From Clostridia bacterium (lineage in GTDB: Bacteria > Bacillota > Clostridia > Oscillospirales > UBA644), in assembly GCA_014872655.1 (NCBI GenBank), contig WHHJ01000003.1, positions 1-64,000 of the forward strand: a DNA stretch of 64,000 bases, in the 5' to 3' direction. A program made the position numbers and the translations under genes. The first letter of the stretch is position 1. Every line of letters begins with the position of its first letter. Positions 9,140-17,549 of this stretch are shown in pieces. The notes beneath the pieces are model-generated. The model searched no databases. It was given only the letters and a program-made list of their open reading frames with translations, and was not told the DNA's origin.

Positions 9140-9562
9140 ATGAAACCACAGTCTAAAATTGATGTTTTGATCTCAAGAGCAAAAACGATCACTGATGCAG
9201 ATCCAACCGCAAAATCTTTGAATACGTTAGGTTCGGCGTTGTTTGTAGTGTGTGTGGTTCTGGGAATTGCCGCGCTTATTTTTGGAATTGGTTTTTTTGC
9301 AGTTAGCGTTGTAGATACTTTAAAGCCGGAACAGACCTCAATCATTGTTTTGATTTCCTGTGTGGTAGGCGCTGTATTGTTGATTGTTTTTGGATATATA
9401 TTGAAATTAGTGATTAAAGGCTTTGCCTATGTGGTGCAGTATAACAGTGAAACAGCAATTGCAGCTCGGTTACAGGCCGAGGCAAGTATTTACGAGCTGA
9501 AAAAACAGGAATTAAAAGAGCAGCGTGCTGCAGAAGAGTCTTCTGGGCCGGAAGCATTTTGA
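9140..9562 (+). CDS. Small two-helix membrane protein, unknown function
   Basis: A 140-residue protein not assigned to a family. A polar N-terminus of about 30 residues is followed by two hydrophobic segments, about 33-58 (LFVVCVVLGIAALIFGIGFF) and about 68-93 (IIVLISCVVGAVLLIVFGYI), then a charged, probably helical tail rich in Glu, Lys and Gln (LKKQELKEQRAAEES). The start was placed at the ATG with GAAGGAAGGG before it, rather than eight codons upstream. It is monocistronic, with its own consensus promoter and a terminator just after the stop. It has no link to neighbouring pathways. Confidence 0.82.
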   Translation: MKPQSKIDVLISRAKTITDADPTAKSLNTLGSALFVVCVVLGIAALIFGIGFFAVSVVDTLKPEQTSIIVLISCVVGAVLLIVFGYILKLVIKGFAYVVQYNSETAIAARLQAEASIYELKKQELKEQRAAEESSGPEAF

Positions 9563-9582
9563 TTTGATTCAGTAAATAGAGA

Positions 9583-9618
9583 AGAGTCTGGCAATATTGA
9601 TTGCCGGCTCTTTTTTTC
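9583..9618 (+). terminator. Rho-independent terminator
   Basis: A 12-base hairpin with one bulge (AGAGTCTGGCAAT pairing with ATTGCCGGCTCT, loop ATTG) is followed by seven T residues, 20 bases after the stop of the 9140 gene. Confidence 0.85.
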
Positions 9619-9755
9619 TGTAAAACAGTTTTTTATAAGGGTTTTGTTTTGTGGGCTTTTTGCGACTTTCAAAGATTGAATTTGCAACGTCTGACAAGAA
9701 TAGAAACAAATTGCAAAAAAACATTGGAAATTGTTATGATTTCAAACCGTATCTC

Positions 9756-9784
9756 TTGATTTTTTACATATAATATGGTAAAAT
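9756..9784 (+). promoter_or_regulatory. Promoter for the maf-mre operon
   Basis: TTGATT (9756-9761), 17 bases and TAAAAT (9779-9784) lie 39 bases before the maf GTG. The rest of the 9619-9823 spacer holds nothing recognisable. Confidence 0.6.
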
Positions 9785-9823
9785 AAACAGAATAAATATA
9801 ATTGTAGTGATAGGTGAGACAGC

Positions 9824-10402
9824 GTGAGACTGATTTTGGCTTCTTCCTCGCCACGCAGACGAGATATTCTTCGGCAGGTGGGGCTTGATTTTGAAGTCAT
9901 AGTTCCCGATGTGGATGAATCTGGGATTTCCGGAATTCCGGAAGAAACGGTTCGGCAACTTGCCCGATTAAAGGCGAAGGCCGTGTTTGATATGATTCGT
10001 GATTCGGATAGCTTAATTTTAAGTGCAGATACTGTGGTTAGTATCGACGGCTTGATTTTGAACAAACCGGCAGACGAGCAAGATGCCTTTCGAATGTTGC
10101 GTTTATTGAGTGGCAGAGAACATGAGGTTTGTACCGGAGTGTGTTTGGTTCGGTCTTCAGCTTCTGGTGTGTTTTGTCCTCGGGTGGAATCCGTTAAAAC
10201 TTCAGTTTCCTTTTTGCCTGTAACAGAGGATCAGATTTGGTCTTATATTCGGACGGGAGAGCCGATGGACAAGGCGGGCGCCTATGGTATTCAAGGGCGC
10301 GGGGCGCTGTTTGTGGATCGACTGAATGGCGATTATTATAATGTGGTGGGACTACCGGTGTCTCAAGTGGCCCGGATGATTGAGAAGGAGAAAAATGGGT
10401 AA
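9824..10402 (+). CDS. maf: Maf family nucleotide pyrophosphatase
   Basis: A 192-residue Maf protein, a cytoplasmic nucleoside triphosphate pyrophosphatase that hydrolyses dTTP/UTP or modified nucleotides and is linked to septum formation in Bacillus. The N-terminal signature LILASSSPRRRDIL and the central LSADTVV motif with catalytic Asp are present, as is the C-terminal GAYGIQGRGALFV. It starts with GTG behind GGTGAG. It is the first gene of the mreB operon and overlaps mreB by eight bases, an order conserved in Bacillus and Clostridia. Confidence 0.95.
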   Translation: MRLILASSSPRRRDILRQVGLDFEVIVPDVDESGISGIPEETVRQLARLKAKAVFDMIRDSDSLILSADTVVSIDGLILNKPADEQDAFRMLRLLSGREHEVCTGVCLVRSSASGVFCPRVESVKTSVSFLPVTEDQIWSYIRTGEPMDKAGAYGIQGRGALFVDRLNGDYYNVVGLPVSQVARMIEKEKNG

Positions 10403-11420
10403 GATATTCGGAATCAGAAGACGCAATGTTTTAGGTATTTCCTTAGGCAGTTGCAACACGTATATATATAAGCGGGGCAAAGGGGTGATCTTGGGCGAAC
10501 CATCTTTTGTTGCTTCGGATACCTTTACCGAGCGAGATCTTGCGTTTGGTGTTAAGGCAAAAAATATGCGAGGACGAGCTCCTGATACAATTACGGTAAC
10601 CTGCCCGATAAGAAACGGGACGATTGCTGATTTTAAAAAGACCGTAGACATGTTAAGCAATTATGTCGGCCGAGTGGTTCGTAATCGGTGGGGGCTGGAA
10701 ATGATTGTGTCGGTTCCCGCGGCGGCAACCGTGGTGGAGCGTAAGGCCGTGCGGGACGCTGCACGGGCTGCATATGGCAGTTATGTCGAATTGATGGACG
10801 AGCCGATTGCTGCGGCATTAGGTTGCGGGTTAGATGTGCTTTCGCATCAAGGGTTCATGATTGTGGATATCGGAGGCGGAAAAACGGAGATTTCCGTGAT
10901 TGCTTCCGGACAAATTGTTCGGTTTTTATCGCTGTCACAGTGCGGAAATGTATTTGATCGTGATATTATTTCATATGTGCGGAGAAACTATAATATTTTA
11001 ATCGGCGAAAGTACAGCAGAAGAAGTAAAATGTTCTTTGGGTTCTGTGGTAGATAGTAATTCGATTGATTTTGTGACCTTAAATGGCCGTGATGTTGTGC
11101 AGGGGTTGCCGGTTAGCTTTGTATTGTCTTCGGTAGATGTTCGGGACGCGATTGCAGACAGTGTGAAGGCAATCTCAGAAGGAATTCTTTCTGTATTGGA
11201 GAAATTGCCCACGGAATTAAACAGTGACGTCATCGCCAATAAAATTCATCTGGTCGGTGGCGGGGCCTTATTAAAGGGATTTGCTGAGCGTATTTTGGCC
11301 GATACTGGGGTAGAAGCTGTTGTCGCAGACAATCCTTTAGAGTGCGTTGCGGTCGGAGCCGGGCATGGTGTGAATATATTAAATAAATTGCAAGAACGGC
11401 AGCGCCGCAGTTTGGAATAG
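10395..11420 (+). CDS. mreB: Rod-shape actin homologue MreB
   Basis: A 341-residue bacterial actin that organises elongasome movement under the membrane. Actin-fold motifs visible are phosphate 1 (GISLGSCNTYIY, residues 14-25), DEPIAAALG containing the catalytic Glu, phosphate 2 VDIGGGKTEIS and adenosine motif VGGGALLKG. The usual phosphate 1 motif is G-I-D-L-G-T, so the Asp is replaced by Ser16 here and the Thr by Ser19. Overall it is divergent from Bacillus MreB but sits in the normal maf-mreB-mreC-mreD order. The start ATG is 15 bases inside a longer TTG frame and has GAGAAGGAG before it. It could be Mbl-like, but context favours MreB. Confidence 0.92.
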   Translation: MGKIFGIRRRNVLGISLGSCNTYIYKRGKGVILGEPSFVASDTFTERDLAFGVKAKNMRGRAPDTITVTCPIRNGTIADFKKTVDMLSNYVGRVVRNRWGLEMIVSVPAAATVVERKAVRDAARAAYGSYVELMDEPIAAALGCGLDVLSHQGFMIVDIGGGKTEISVIASGQIVRFLSLSQCGNVFDRDIISYVRRNYNILIGESTAEEVKCSLGSVVDSNSIDFVTLNGRDVVQGLPVSFVLSSVDVRDAIADSVKAISEGILSVLEKLPTELNSDVIANKIHLVGGGALLKGFAERILADTGVEAVVADNPLECVAVGAGHGVNILNKLQERQRRSLE

Positions 11421-11422
11421 GG

Positions 11423-12295
11423 GTGATTGACATAAAAGGAGAAGGACGTGGGTTCTTTAAAGGGCGTTTCTTTAAAGCAATCATTTTTATCGTGATTTTT
11501 CTTATCGGGTTTATGACCAGTTTATTCTTTGGCAGTGCCACGCCGGCAGATAAAAGTTTTATCGGTTTGGTCGCTACCCCCTTTCAGTCTGTTGGTGCTA
11601 AAGTGAGGGGTGCCTTTCAGGGATTTTTTGATACTTTTACATCTTATCAGGCATTGGAGCAGGAAAATGAACAGCTTCGTGTCCAAGTTGCACAGCTGCA
11701 AAGTCAATTGCAGGAAAATTATTATTTGGAGTCGGAGAATGACCGACTCAGAAGATTGCTTTCTTTGCAGGAAGAATATCCGGAATTTGAGTTTGCCGAT
11801 GCCGATGTAGTAAGCCGTTCTACAGATGGTTGGTCTTCTTCGATGACGTTAAATGTCGGAACGAATCAGGGAGTTCAGAAGAAGAATATTGTGGTCACGC
11901 CGGATGGGTTAGTTGGAATTGTGTCCGATGTTGGATTAAATTGGGCGACGGTTACAACGATTATTGATGTCCAAATTGGTGTTGGCGCCATGATTGAAAG
12001 CACGCACGACATTGGTATGATTGAAGGGACGACGGCTCTGAAATCTGATGGATTGTGTCAGTTGTCTTATATCGATAATAATGTTTCGATCAGCCGCGGA
12101 GATATTGTAAAAACTTCCGGTTTGGGTGGTACGTATCCAAAGGATCTTACTATCGGAACGATTGTGGATGTGGTAACCGAAGAGCATGGCCTATCCATGT
12201 ATGCAGTGGTACAACCCAGTGTAGATATTCAATCTGTGAAACGGGTATACGTGATAACCAATTTCGATAACGAAGGGATTTTAGATGAAAACTAA
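11423..12295 (+). CDS. mreC: Cell-shape protein MreC
   Basis: A 290-residue bitopic membrane protein that links MreB to PBP2 and activates it. It has a basic cytoplasmic N-terminus, one transmembrane helix at about 19-37 (IIFIVIFLIGFMTSLFFG), a coiled coil at about 72-105 rich in Glu, Gln and Leu, and two beta domains with VSRSTDGWSSSMTLNVGTNQGV typical of MreC split across the fold. The start is GTG, two bases after the mreB stop. No in-frame ATG lies before the transmembrane segment, so the GTG is preferred. It overlaps mreD by 11 bases. Confidence 0.94.
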   Translation: MIDIKGEGRGFFKGRFFKAIIFIVIFLIGFMTSLFFGSATPADKSFIGLVATPFQSVGAKVRGAFQGFFDTFTSYQALEQENEQLRVQVAQLQSQLQENYYLESENDRLRRLLSLQEEYPEFEFADADVVSRSTDGWSSSMTLNVGTNQGVQKKNIVVTPDGLVGIVSDVGLNWATVTTIIDVQIGVGAMIESTHDIGMIEGTTALKSDGLCQLSYIDNNVSISRGDIVKTSGLGGTYPKDLTIGTIVDVVTEEHGLSMYAVVQPSVDIQSVKRVYVITNFDNEGILDEN

Positions 12296-12821
12296 AGGTT
12301 CCGCGATGAGACCGTTTTTGTATGCGGTTTTGTTTTTGATTTTATTTTTATTCGAGTTTGTTTTTACGCCGATTCGGATCTTAGGGATTTGTCCTCAGTA
12401 TTTATTGTGCGGTGTTGTTTGTTTGGCACTGTGTGAGAATGAAAAATACGCTGCTTTGTTTGGCTTGATCTTCGGGTTGTTGGCCGATTTTGCCGGAGGT
12501 GCGGAGTGGTTTGGTATCACCCCTATTTTCTTTGTGTTGATTAGTTATATAGTGGGGTATCTGAAATATCGGTTTTGGCGATGCAGTTTATGGAATAGTC
12601 TGATTGCTGTTTCGATCTCGGTCTTTGTGCGTGATATCGTGACGATGCTGGTGCTTTTGCTTCGATACGATACGCAGACGATTCATATTCCAGGAGCTTT
12701 GTTAAAAATTGTTTTGCCTAAACTTTTGATGACTGTTGTGGCGGACGTTATCTTATATTTTATAATCAAAAAGATTTCTGTCAATAAAAAGTGGAGACGA
12801 TATGATGAAATATATTACTAA
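12285..12821 (+). CDS. mreD: Cell-shape membrane protein MreD
   Basis: A 178-residue polytopic protein with about five hydrophobic segments (for example LYAVLFLILFLFEFVF near the N-terminus and MTVVADVILYFIIK near the C-terminus), matching MreD in size and topology. It works with MreC in the elongasome. Two starts are possible, ATG at 12285 (overlapping mreC) and ATG at 12306 behind AAAGG. The upstream one was kept because AAGGGA precedes it. It overlaps the PBP2 gene by 20 bases. MreD is poorly conserved, so the call leans on position and topology. Confidence 0.9.
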   Translation: MKTKGSAMRPFLYAVLFLILFLFEFVFTPIRILGICPQYLLCGVVCLALCENEKYAALFGLIFGLLADFAGGAEWFGITPIFFVLISYIVGYLKYRFWRCSLWNSLIAVSISVFVRDIVTMLVLLLRYDTQTIHIPGALLKIVLPKLLMTVVADVILYFIIKKISVNKKWRRYDEIYY

Positions 12822-14823
12822 GCGTCGACTGGCTTTTGTGGTGGTCGTTTTGTTTGTGGTGATTGCGCTGTTTATTGTTCGCCTGGTAAAGCTACAGTTG
12901 ATTGACGGAGAAAAGTACTATGCGCAGTCGCAGTCTTCCGTGGTGTCGACTACCGTTGTCAAAGCACCTCGCGGTGATATCTTAGACCGGAATTGTCAGC
13001 CGATTGTTTGTAGTACAAAAGCAACGTCTGTAGTTCTCAATTTAACGTATATTTCCGATATCAATGAAACGGTTCAGAAAATGATTCGGCTGTTTGAATC
13101 TATTGAAGAACCTTATATCGATACGTTTCCGATTGCGATGAATGCAGATGGCTTGTATTTTTTGGAAGATGGATACGATCAAAATGCTTCTTTTAAATCT
13201 TATTTGGAAGGGAAAAAATTAAGCTTAACCAATTCGGCGCAGGAAATTGTTGATCGGTTGTGTGAAGTTTATAAATTAGATGCGCAAGATCGCGCTGAGG
13301 CGTTGAAAATCATTGGCGTTCGATATGAGATCGAGATGCGCAGTGTAAATTCTTTTTATACTTTTGCCGAAGATGTCAGCGTTGAAGCTGCTACGGCCGT
13401 TAAAGAAAACAGTTCACAATTGATTGGTGTTTATCTTGAAGTGCAGCCGGTCAGAGAATATACCGAGGAATATTTTGCTTCCCATATTATCGGAACAGTT
13501 GGTCGAATTTATGCAGACGAATATGAAACCCTGAAAAGTCAGGGATATGCAATGGACGATATTGTCGGAAAAGACGGTATTGAAAAAGTTTGTGAGAATT
13601 ATCTGCGAGGAACCAACGGGTCTAAAAACACGATTTTGGATGTGACTGGAAATGTGGTGGACGTCATTGAAGATGTCCCCGCACAGGCCGGGAACGATGT
13701 GATATTGACGATTGATAAAGATGCGCAGATGATTTTGGAGCAGGAGCTTAAAACGCTTTTAGAAAATTGTCGTAAGCAAAATGGTGAGGCGATTTCTGCT
13801 ACAGCGGTGTTTATGGATGTGAATACCGGCGAAATTTTAGCTATGGAAAGTTATCCGACATATAATCTTGCAACGTATAATGCGGACTTTGCGGCTTTAA
13901 GTAAAGACGAAAGCAAACCATTGGTTAATCGTGCCATTTCAGGTTTATTTCCTCCAGGTTCTACGTTTAAAATGGTTACGGCTACTGCAGGTTTAGAGTC
14001 GGGAGTGATTTCCCGGTGGTCAACGCAGTATTGTACTGGTCGATATACGTATTATGCAGATTATCAGCCAACAGATTTCCATTCTAATGCACATAAAGAA
14101 GTGACTGTTGTTTCTGCTTTGATGCAATCTTGTAACTACTTTTTCTTTGATACCGGTCGGGTAATGGGCATTGATACACTCAATCAGTATGGTAAATTAT
14201 ATGGATTTGGCCAAAAAACGGGCATTGAGCTTCCCGGAGAAGCCAGTGGTATCCTTGCTGGAGCAGAATATCGACAGAGCATTGGCAAAGAATGGAATGC
14301 CGGCGAAACGTTATTGGCAGCTGTTGGACAAAGTGATAATGCGGCCACCCCGTTGCAGTTAGCTAATTATGTAGCGTCTATTGCAAATAATGGAAAATCG
14401 TTTACTCCCCATATTATCAAGAGCGTACGAGATAAGGAGACCGGCGAGACTGTTTTTGAAACAGAGATTGCATATCGGGAATTGGGAATATCTCAAAGCA
14501 CATTAGATACCTTACATCAGGGGATGATTGCTGTTGCAAATGAGCCGAAGGGAACTGCGTATTCGGCTTTTAAAGATTTTGATACGGTTCAGGTTGCGAT
14601 CAAAACCGGTACTGCAGAGGTAACTACAGGGGTTCCGGACTCTCTGCTTGTTGGATATGCACCGGCGCAAGATCCTCAAATTGCTTTTTCGGTTGTCGTA
14701 GAACGTGGTGGCACGGGAACAACATCTTTTAATGCGCAGTTGGTAAAATCTGTATTAAAATATTATTTTTCAGAGCAGAACGCGTTTGATTCCATTGATT
14801 CAGATAATACATTACTGAGCTGA
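12802..14823 (+). CDS. mrdA: Penicillin-binding protein 2, elongasome transpeptidase
   Basis: A 673-residue class B PBP that crosslinks peptidoglycan during side-wall growth. It has an N-terminal transmembrane helix at about 10-28, a dimerisation/pedestal domain with KAPRGDILDRN near 54, and a transpeptidase domain with all three active-site motifs: STFK at Ser387, SCN at Ser443 and KTG at Lys601. Length is typical. It follows mreBCD as in other Firmicutes and overlaps mreD, which suggests coupled expression with the partners that activate it. Confidence 0.96.
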   Translation: MMKYITKRRLAFVVVVLFVVIALFIVRLVKLQLIDGEKYYAQSQSSVVSTTVVKAPRGDILDRNCQPIVCSTKATSVVLNLTYISDINETVQKMIRLFESIEEPYIDTFPIAMNADGLYFLEDGYDQNASFKSYLEGKKLSLTNSAQEIVDRLCEVYKLDAQDRAEALKIIGVRYEIEMRSVNSFYTFAEDVSVEAATAVKENSSQLIGVYLEVQPVREYTEEYFASHIIGTVGRIYADEYETLKSQGYAMDDIVGKDGIEKVCENYLRGTNGSKNTILDVTGNVVDVIEDVPAQAGNDVILTIDKDAQMILEQELKTLLENCRKQNGEAISATAVFMDVNTGEILAMESYPTYNLATYNADFAALSKDESKPLVNRAISGLFPPGSTFKMVTATAGLESGVISRWSTQYCTGRYTYYADYQPTDFHSNAHKEVTVVSALMQSCNYFFFDTGRVMGIDTLNQYGKLYGFGQKTGIELPGEASGILAGAEYRQSIGKEWNAGETLLAAVGQSDNAATPLQLANYVASIANNGKSFTPHIIKSVRDKETGETVFETEIAYRELGISQSTLDTLHQGMIAVANEPKGTAYSAFKDFDTVQVAIKTGTAEVTTGVPDSLLVGYAPAQDPQIAFSVVVERGGTGTTSFNAQLVKSVLKYYFSEQNAFDSIDSDNTLLS

Positions 14824-14835
14824 ACGGAGGACAAA

Positions 14836-15642
14836 ATGGAAAAGGTTTGGTTGTTTGCTTCCGGCAAGGGCGGCGTAGGGAAAACAACGGTTTGTTCCAA
14901 TGTGGCCGTTTGTCTTGCCCGGCGCGGCAGACGCGTATTGGTAATTGATGCAGATATCTATCTGCGCAACACCGATATCGTTTTAGGATTGTCTGATATT
15001 GCTTTATTTGATGTTCAAGATGTCTATGAGCAATATGGGCAACTTCTTCTGTTTGAGCAGGAAAATGGTTTGCGTGCATCTCGTCCGCCTGTGGTGGATG
15101 CTCAAAAACAGATTGTGCAGCATCCCACATATCCCAATCTTTATTTTTTAGCAGCGCCTGCTGTATTGCGTGTAAAACAAGAGTTGTTGTATGCGTTTAT
15201 TCTTCAGTTTGCTCGTTCGCAGGCGAATGTGTTTGACTATGTGTTGATTGATTGCCCTGCCGGGTTGTATGCGTTGACGGAGCATTTGGCGGATCGGCAT
15301 GTAGGGGTATTAATTGTTACCACTCCGGAATTGCCGGCAATCCGAGATGCCGATCGGGTTCGTGAGGTCGTTGGCCAACGCGGAGTTCGGACATGTCGAT
15401 TGATTGTAAATCGAGTTATTCCACGTTTGATTCGTCGAAAGAAAGCTCCTAATATTGATCGGATTATCGATTCCATTGGCGCGCAGTTGATTGGACTGGT
15501 TCCGGAAGTTCGAGATGCAGGAGCTTGTACATATAAAGGGCGTATGTTATCAGAGAATATACACGGGGACGAATATTATGCATTTTGTAATATTGCTGCT
15601 CGTATCGAGGGTGAAGATGTCCCGCTTTACCGGTTTTGGTAA
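14836..15642 (+). CDS. MinD/ParA-like deviant Walker ATPase
   Basis: A 268-residue P-loop ATPase with deviant Walker A GKGGVGKTT at about residues 10-18, switch I-like DADIYLRNTD and switch II DCPAG, as in MinD. In many Clostridia minC-minD-minE follows the PBP2 gene, so this position supports a MinD origin. However, no minC or minE is present here, and the C-terminus (EDVPLYRFW) lacks the lysine-rich amphipathic helix that anchors MinD to membrane. Residues 50-105 are also unlike standard MinD. It may position another complex. MinD-like is safe; a septum-site role is inference. Confidence 0.82.
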   Translation: MEKVWLFASGKGGVGKTTVCSNVAVCLARRGRRVLVIDADIYLRNTDIVLGLSDIALFDVQDVYEQYGQLLLFEQENGLRASRPPVVDAQKQIVQHPTYPNLYFLAAPAVLRVKQELLYAFILQFARSQANVFDYVLIDCPAGLYALTEHLADRHVGVLIVTTPELPAIRDADRVREVVGQRGVRTCRLIVNRVIPRLIRRKKAPNIDRIIDSIGAQLIGLVPEVRDAGACTYKGRMLSENIHGDEYYAFCNIAARIEGEDVPLYRFW

Positions 15643-15685
15643 CCGTGTGTTATATAAAAAATGAAGTTTAACAGGAGGTTATGAT

Positions 15686-16108
15686 ATGAATATTGCGTTT
15701 ATTGCACATGATAAGAAAAAGGAATTGATGGTACAGTTTTGTATCGCGTATTGCGGGATTCTTTCTAAACATAAACTTTGTGCTACGGCCGGAACCGGGA
15801 AAGCCATTGCCGAGGTTACAGGACTGGATATTTATCGTTTTATGAGCGGGGATTGCGGCGGCAATCAACAGGTTGCTTCAAGAATTTCTTATGACGAAAT
15901 TGATTTGCTTTTGTTTTTCCGGGATTCTGCAACGCCGAAACCGACGCGGTTTGATGAAATTGATTTGTTAAGACTTTGCGATATGCATAATATTCCGGTC
16001 GCAACGAATATTGCCACGGCAGAAATTCTGGTCCGTGCCTTGGAACGGGGAGATTTGGATTGGCGCGAAATTTATCATGCCAATGCCAAACGGGCAGAGT
16101 TGTTTTAA
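15686..16108 (+). CDS. Methylglyoxal synthase-like protein with altered active site
   Basis: A 140-residue protein of the MgsA fold. MgsA converts dihydroxyacetone phosphate to methylglyoxal and phosphate. Compared with E. coli MgsA (His19, Gly66, Asp71, Asp91, His98, Asp101), this protein keeps His8, Gly55, Asp80 and Asp90. It has Asn60 (motif GGNQQ instead of GGDQQ) in place of the catalytic base and Thr87 in place of His98. The substrate pocket is thus partly kept, but the standard mechanism looks lost. It follows the MinD-like gene in the shape operon, with AGGAGG before the ATG. Many annotations would call it mgsA; I leave the symbol blank because activity is doubtful. Confidence 0.8.
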   Translation: MNIAFIAHDKKKELMVQFCIAYCGILSKHKLCATAGTGKAIAEVTGLDIYRFMSGDCGGNQQVASRISYDEIDLLLFFRDSATPKPTRFDEIDLLRLCDMHNIPVATNIATAEILVRALERGDLDWREIYHANAKRAELF

Positions 16109-16146
16109 TTTTGACGAATGAATAGAGAACAGATAGGGGCATAGGT

Positions 16147-17460
16147 ATGCAAAAAAAGGTTCAGCCGAGAATTCTTCCCGGCTTTATGGAGTTATTGCCG
16201 CAGGATCAGATTGTATTTAATCAGATGTATGACACGATTCGTCGTGTTTATGAGCGGTTTGGATTTTTGCCGTTAGATACACCGGTCATTGAGTTTTCGG
16301 ACGTATTGTTGGCAAAAGCCGGAGGAGAAACGGAGAAGCAGATTTATCGGTTTCAGAAAGGCGATACCGATCTGTCGCTGCGGTTTGATTTAACGGTGCC
16401 GTTGGCGCGGTATGTTGCGCAGCGTTATAATGATCTGGTTTTTCCGTTTAAACGTTATCAGATGAGCAAAGTTTTTCGGGGTGAGCGTCCGCAAAAAGGT
16501 CGGTTTCGTGAGTTTTATCAATGTGATATTGATATTATCGGCAACGAGAAGTTGGATTTGTATTATGATGCCGAAATGCCGGCCGTTATTTACCATGTTT
16601 TTAAAGAGTTGAATATCGGAGATTTTACAATTCGGCTGAATAATCGAAAAATTTTAAACGGCTTTTTCGCCCAGCTGGGGCTATCGGAACGCGCGGGTGA
16701 TATTTTGCGTGTGATTGATAAATTGGAAAAAATCGGTGCACAGGCTGTTTCTGAAGAATTGCTTGATCTTGGCGTTTCGGAGTCCGGTATCGAGCAAATA
16801 TTGAACTTCGTGATGTTAAACGGGTCGAATACTGAGATTTTAACACAGCTTCAGAGCCTTTCGGATGATGTTGTCTTTGCTGAAGGGGTTGCGGAATTGC
16901 AAACTGTGATTACCGCTTTGGGTCAGTTTGGGATTCCTGAACAAAATTATAAGATTGATTTGACCATTGCACGGGGGCTGGATTATTATACCGGTACCGT
17001 ATATGAGACCATGCTCAACGATTATCCGAAGTTGGGCAGTATTTGTTCCGGCGGCCGGTACGATAATCTGACCGGATATTATACGGATCAGCATTTGCCG
17101 GGAATCGGCATTTCTATCGGATTGACTCGTCTTTATTTTCAGCTGCGTGAAGCGGGTATTTTGCCTTCGGGCGGTAAAAAGAGTTTGACTCAAGTGCTGG
17201 TTGTGGCTTTAGACCGTGAACAGGTTCCGTATGCTTTACGGGTGGCAGGCGTTTTGCGTGATGCCAATATTGTTACGGATATTTATTTTTCTGACAAAGG
17301 CATGAAACAAAAAATGAAATATGCCGATCGGTCTGGCATTCCGTACGCTGCCATTATCGGTACCGATGAAGCAGCTGCAGGAACCGTTATGCTGAAAAAT
17401 ATGCAGACCGGAGAACAACAGGCGATCGATATCGATTCGATTGCGCAGGCTGTTCGGTAA
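16147..17460 (+). CDS. hisS: Histidyl-tRNA synthetase
   Basis: A 437-residue class II aminoacyl-tRNA synthetase that charges tRNA-His. Motif 1 region (ERFGFLPLDTPVIE), motif 2 (VFRGERPQKGRFREFYQCD), the histidine-specific GLDYYTGTVYE near 278 and motif 3 (GISIGLTRL) are present, followed by a C-terminal anticodon-binding domain. Length is standard. It precedes aspS, the usual Firmicute order. No T-box leader was found in the 38-base gap upstream. Confidence 0.97.
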   Translation: MQKKVQPRILPGFMELLPQDQIVFNQMYDTIRRVYERFGFLPLDTPVIEFSDVLLAKAGGETEKQIYRFQKGDTDLSLRFDLTVPLARYVAQRYNDLVFPFKRYQMSKVFRGERPQKGRFREFYQCDIDIIGNEKLDLYYDAEMPAVIYHVFKELNIGDFTIRLNNRKILNGFFAQLGLSERAGDILRVIDKLEKIGAQAVSEELLDLGVSESGIEQILNFVMLNGSNTEILTQLQSLSDDVVFAEGVAELQTVITALGQFGIPEQNYKIDLTIARGLDYYTGTVYETMLNDYPKLGSICSGGRYDNLTGYYTDQHLPGIGISIGLTRLYFQLREAGILPSGGKKSLTQVLVVALDREQVPYALRVAGVLRDANIVTDIYFSDKGMKQKMKYADRSGIPYAAIIGTDEAAAGTVMLKNMQTGEQQAIDIDSIAQAVR

Positions 17461-17504
17461 TCGTTGATAAAAAGGAATTCATAAAGTTTTGACATAATTT
17501 TTTT

Positions 17505-17533
17505 GTGAAATAAGGGAAAACATATTGTATAAT
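17505..17533 (+). promoter_or_regulatory. Possible promoter for aspS
   Basis: A good TATAAT (17528-17533) lies 17 bases from the TATAAT upstream of the aspS ATG. The best -35 candidate at 17-base spacing is only GTGAAA (17505-17510). Read-through from hisS is equally possible. Confidence 0.4.
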
Positions 17534-17549
17534 AAAAGGAGTAATATCA

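Noticed and set aside
17461..17549. T-box or aminoacyl-tRNA synthetase leader before aspS (also looked for before hisS and thrS)
   Set aside because: The gaps are only 34-89 bases, too short for a T-box, and no AGGGTGGNACCGCG-like box was seen.
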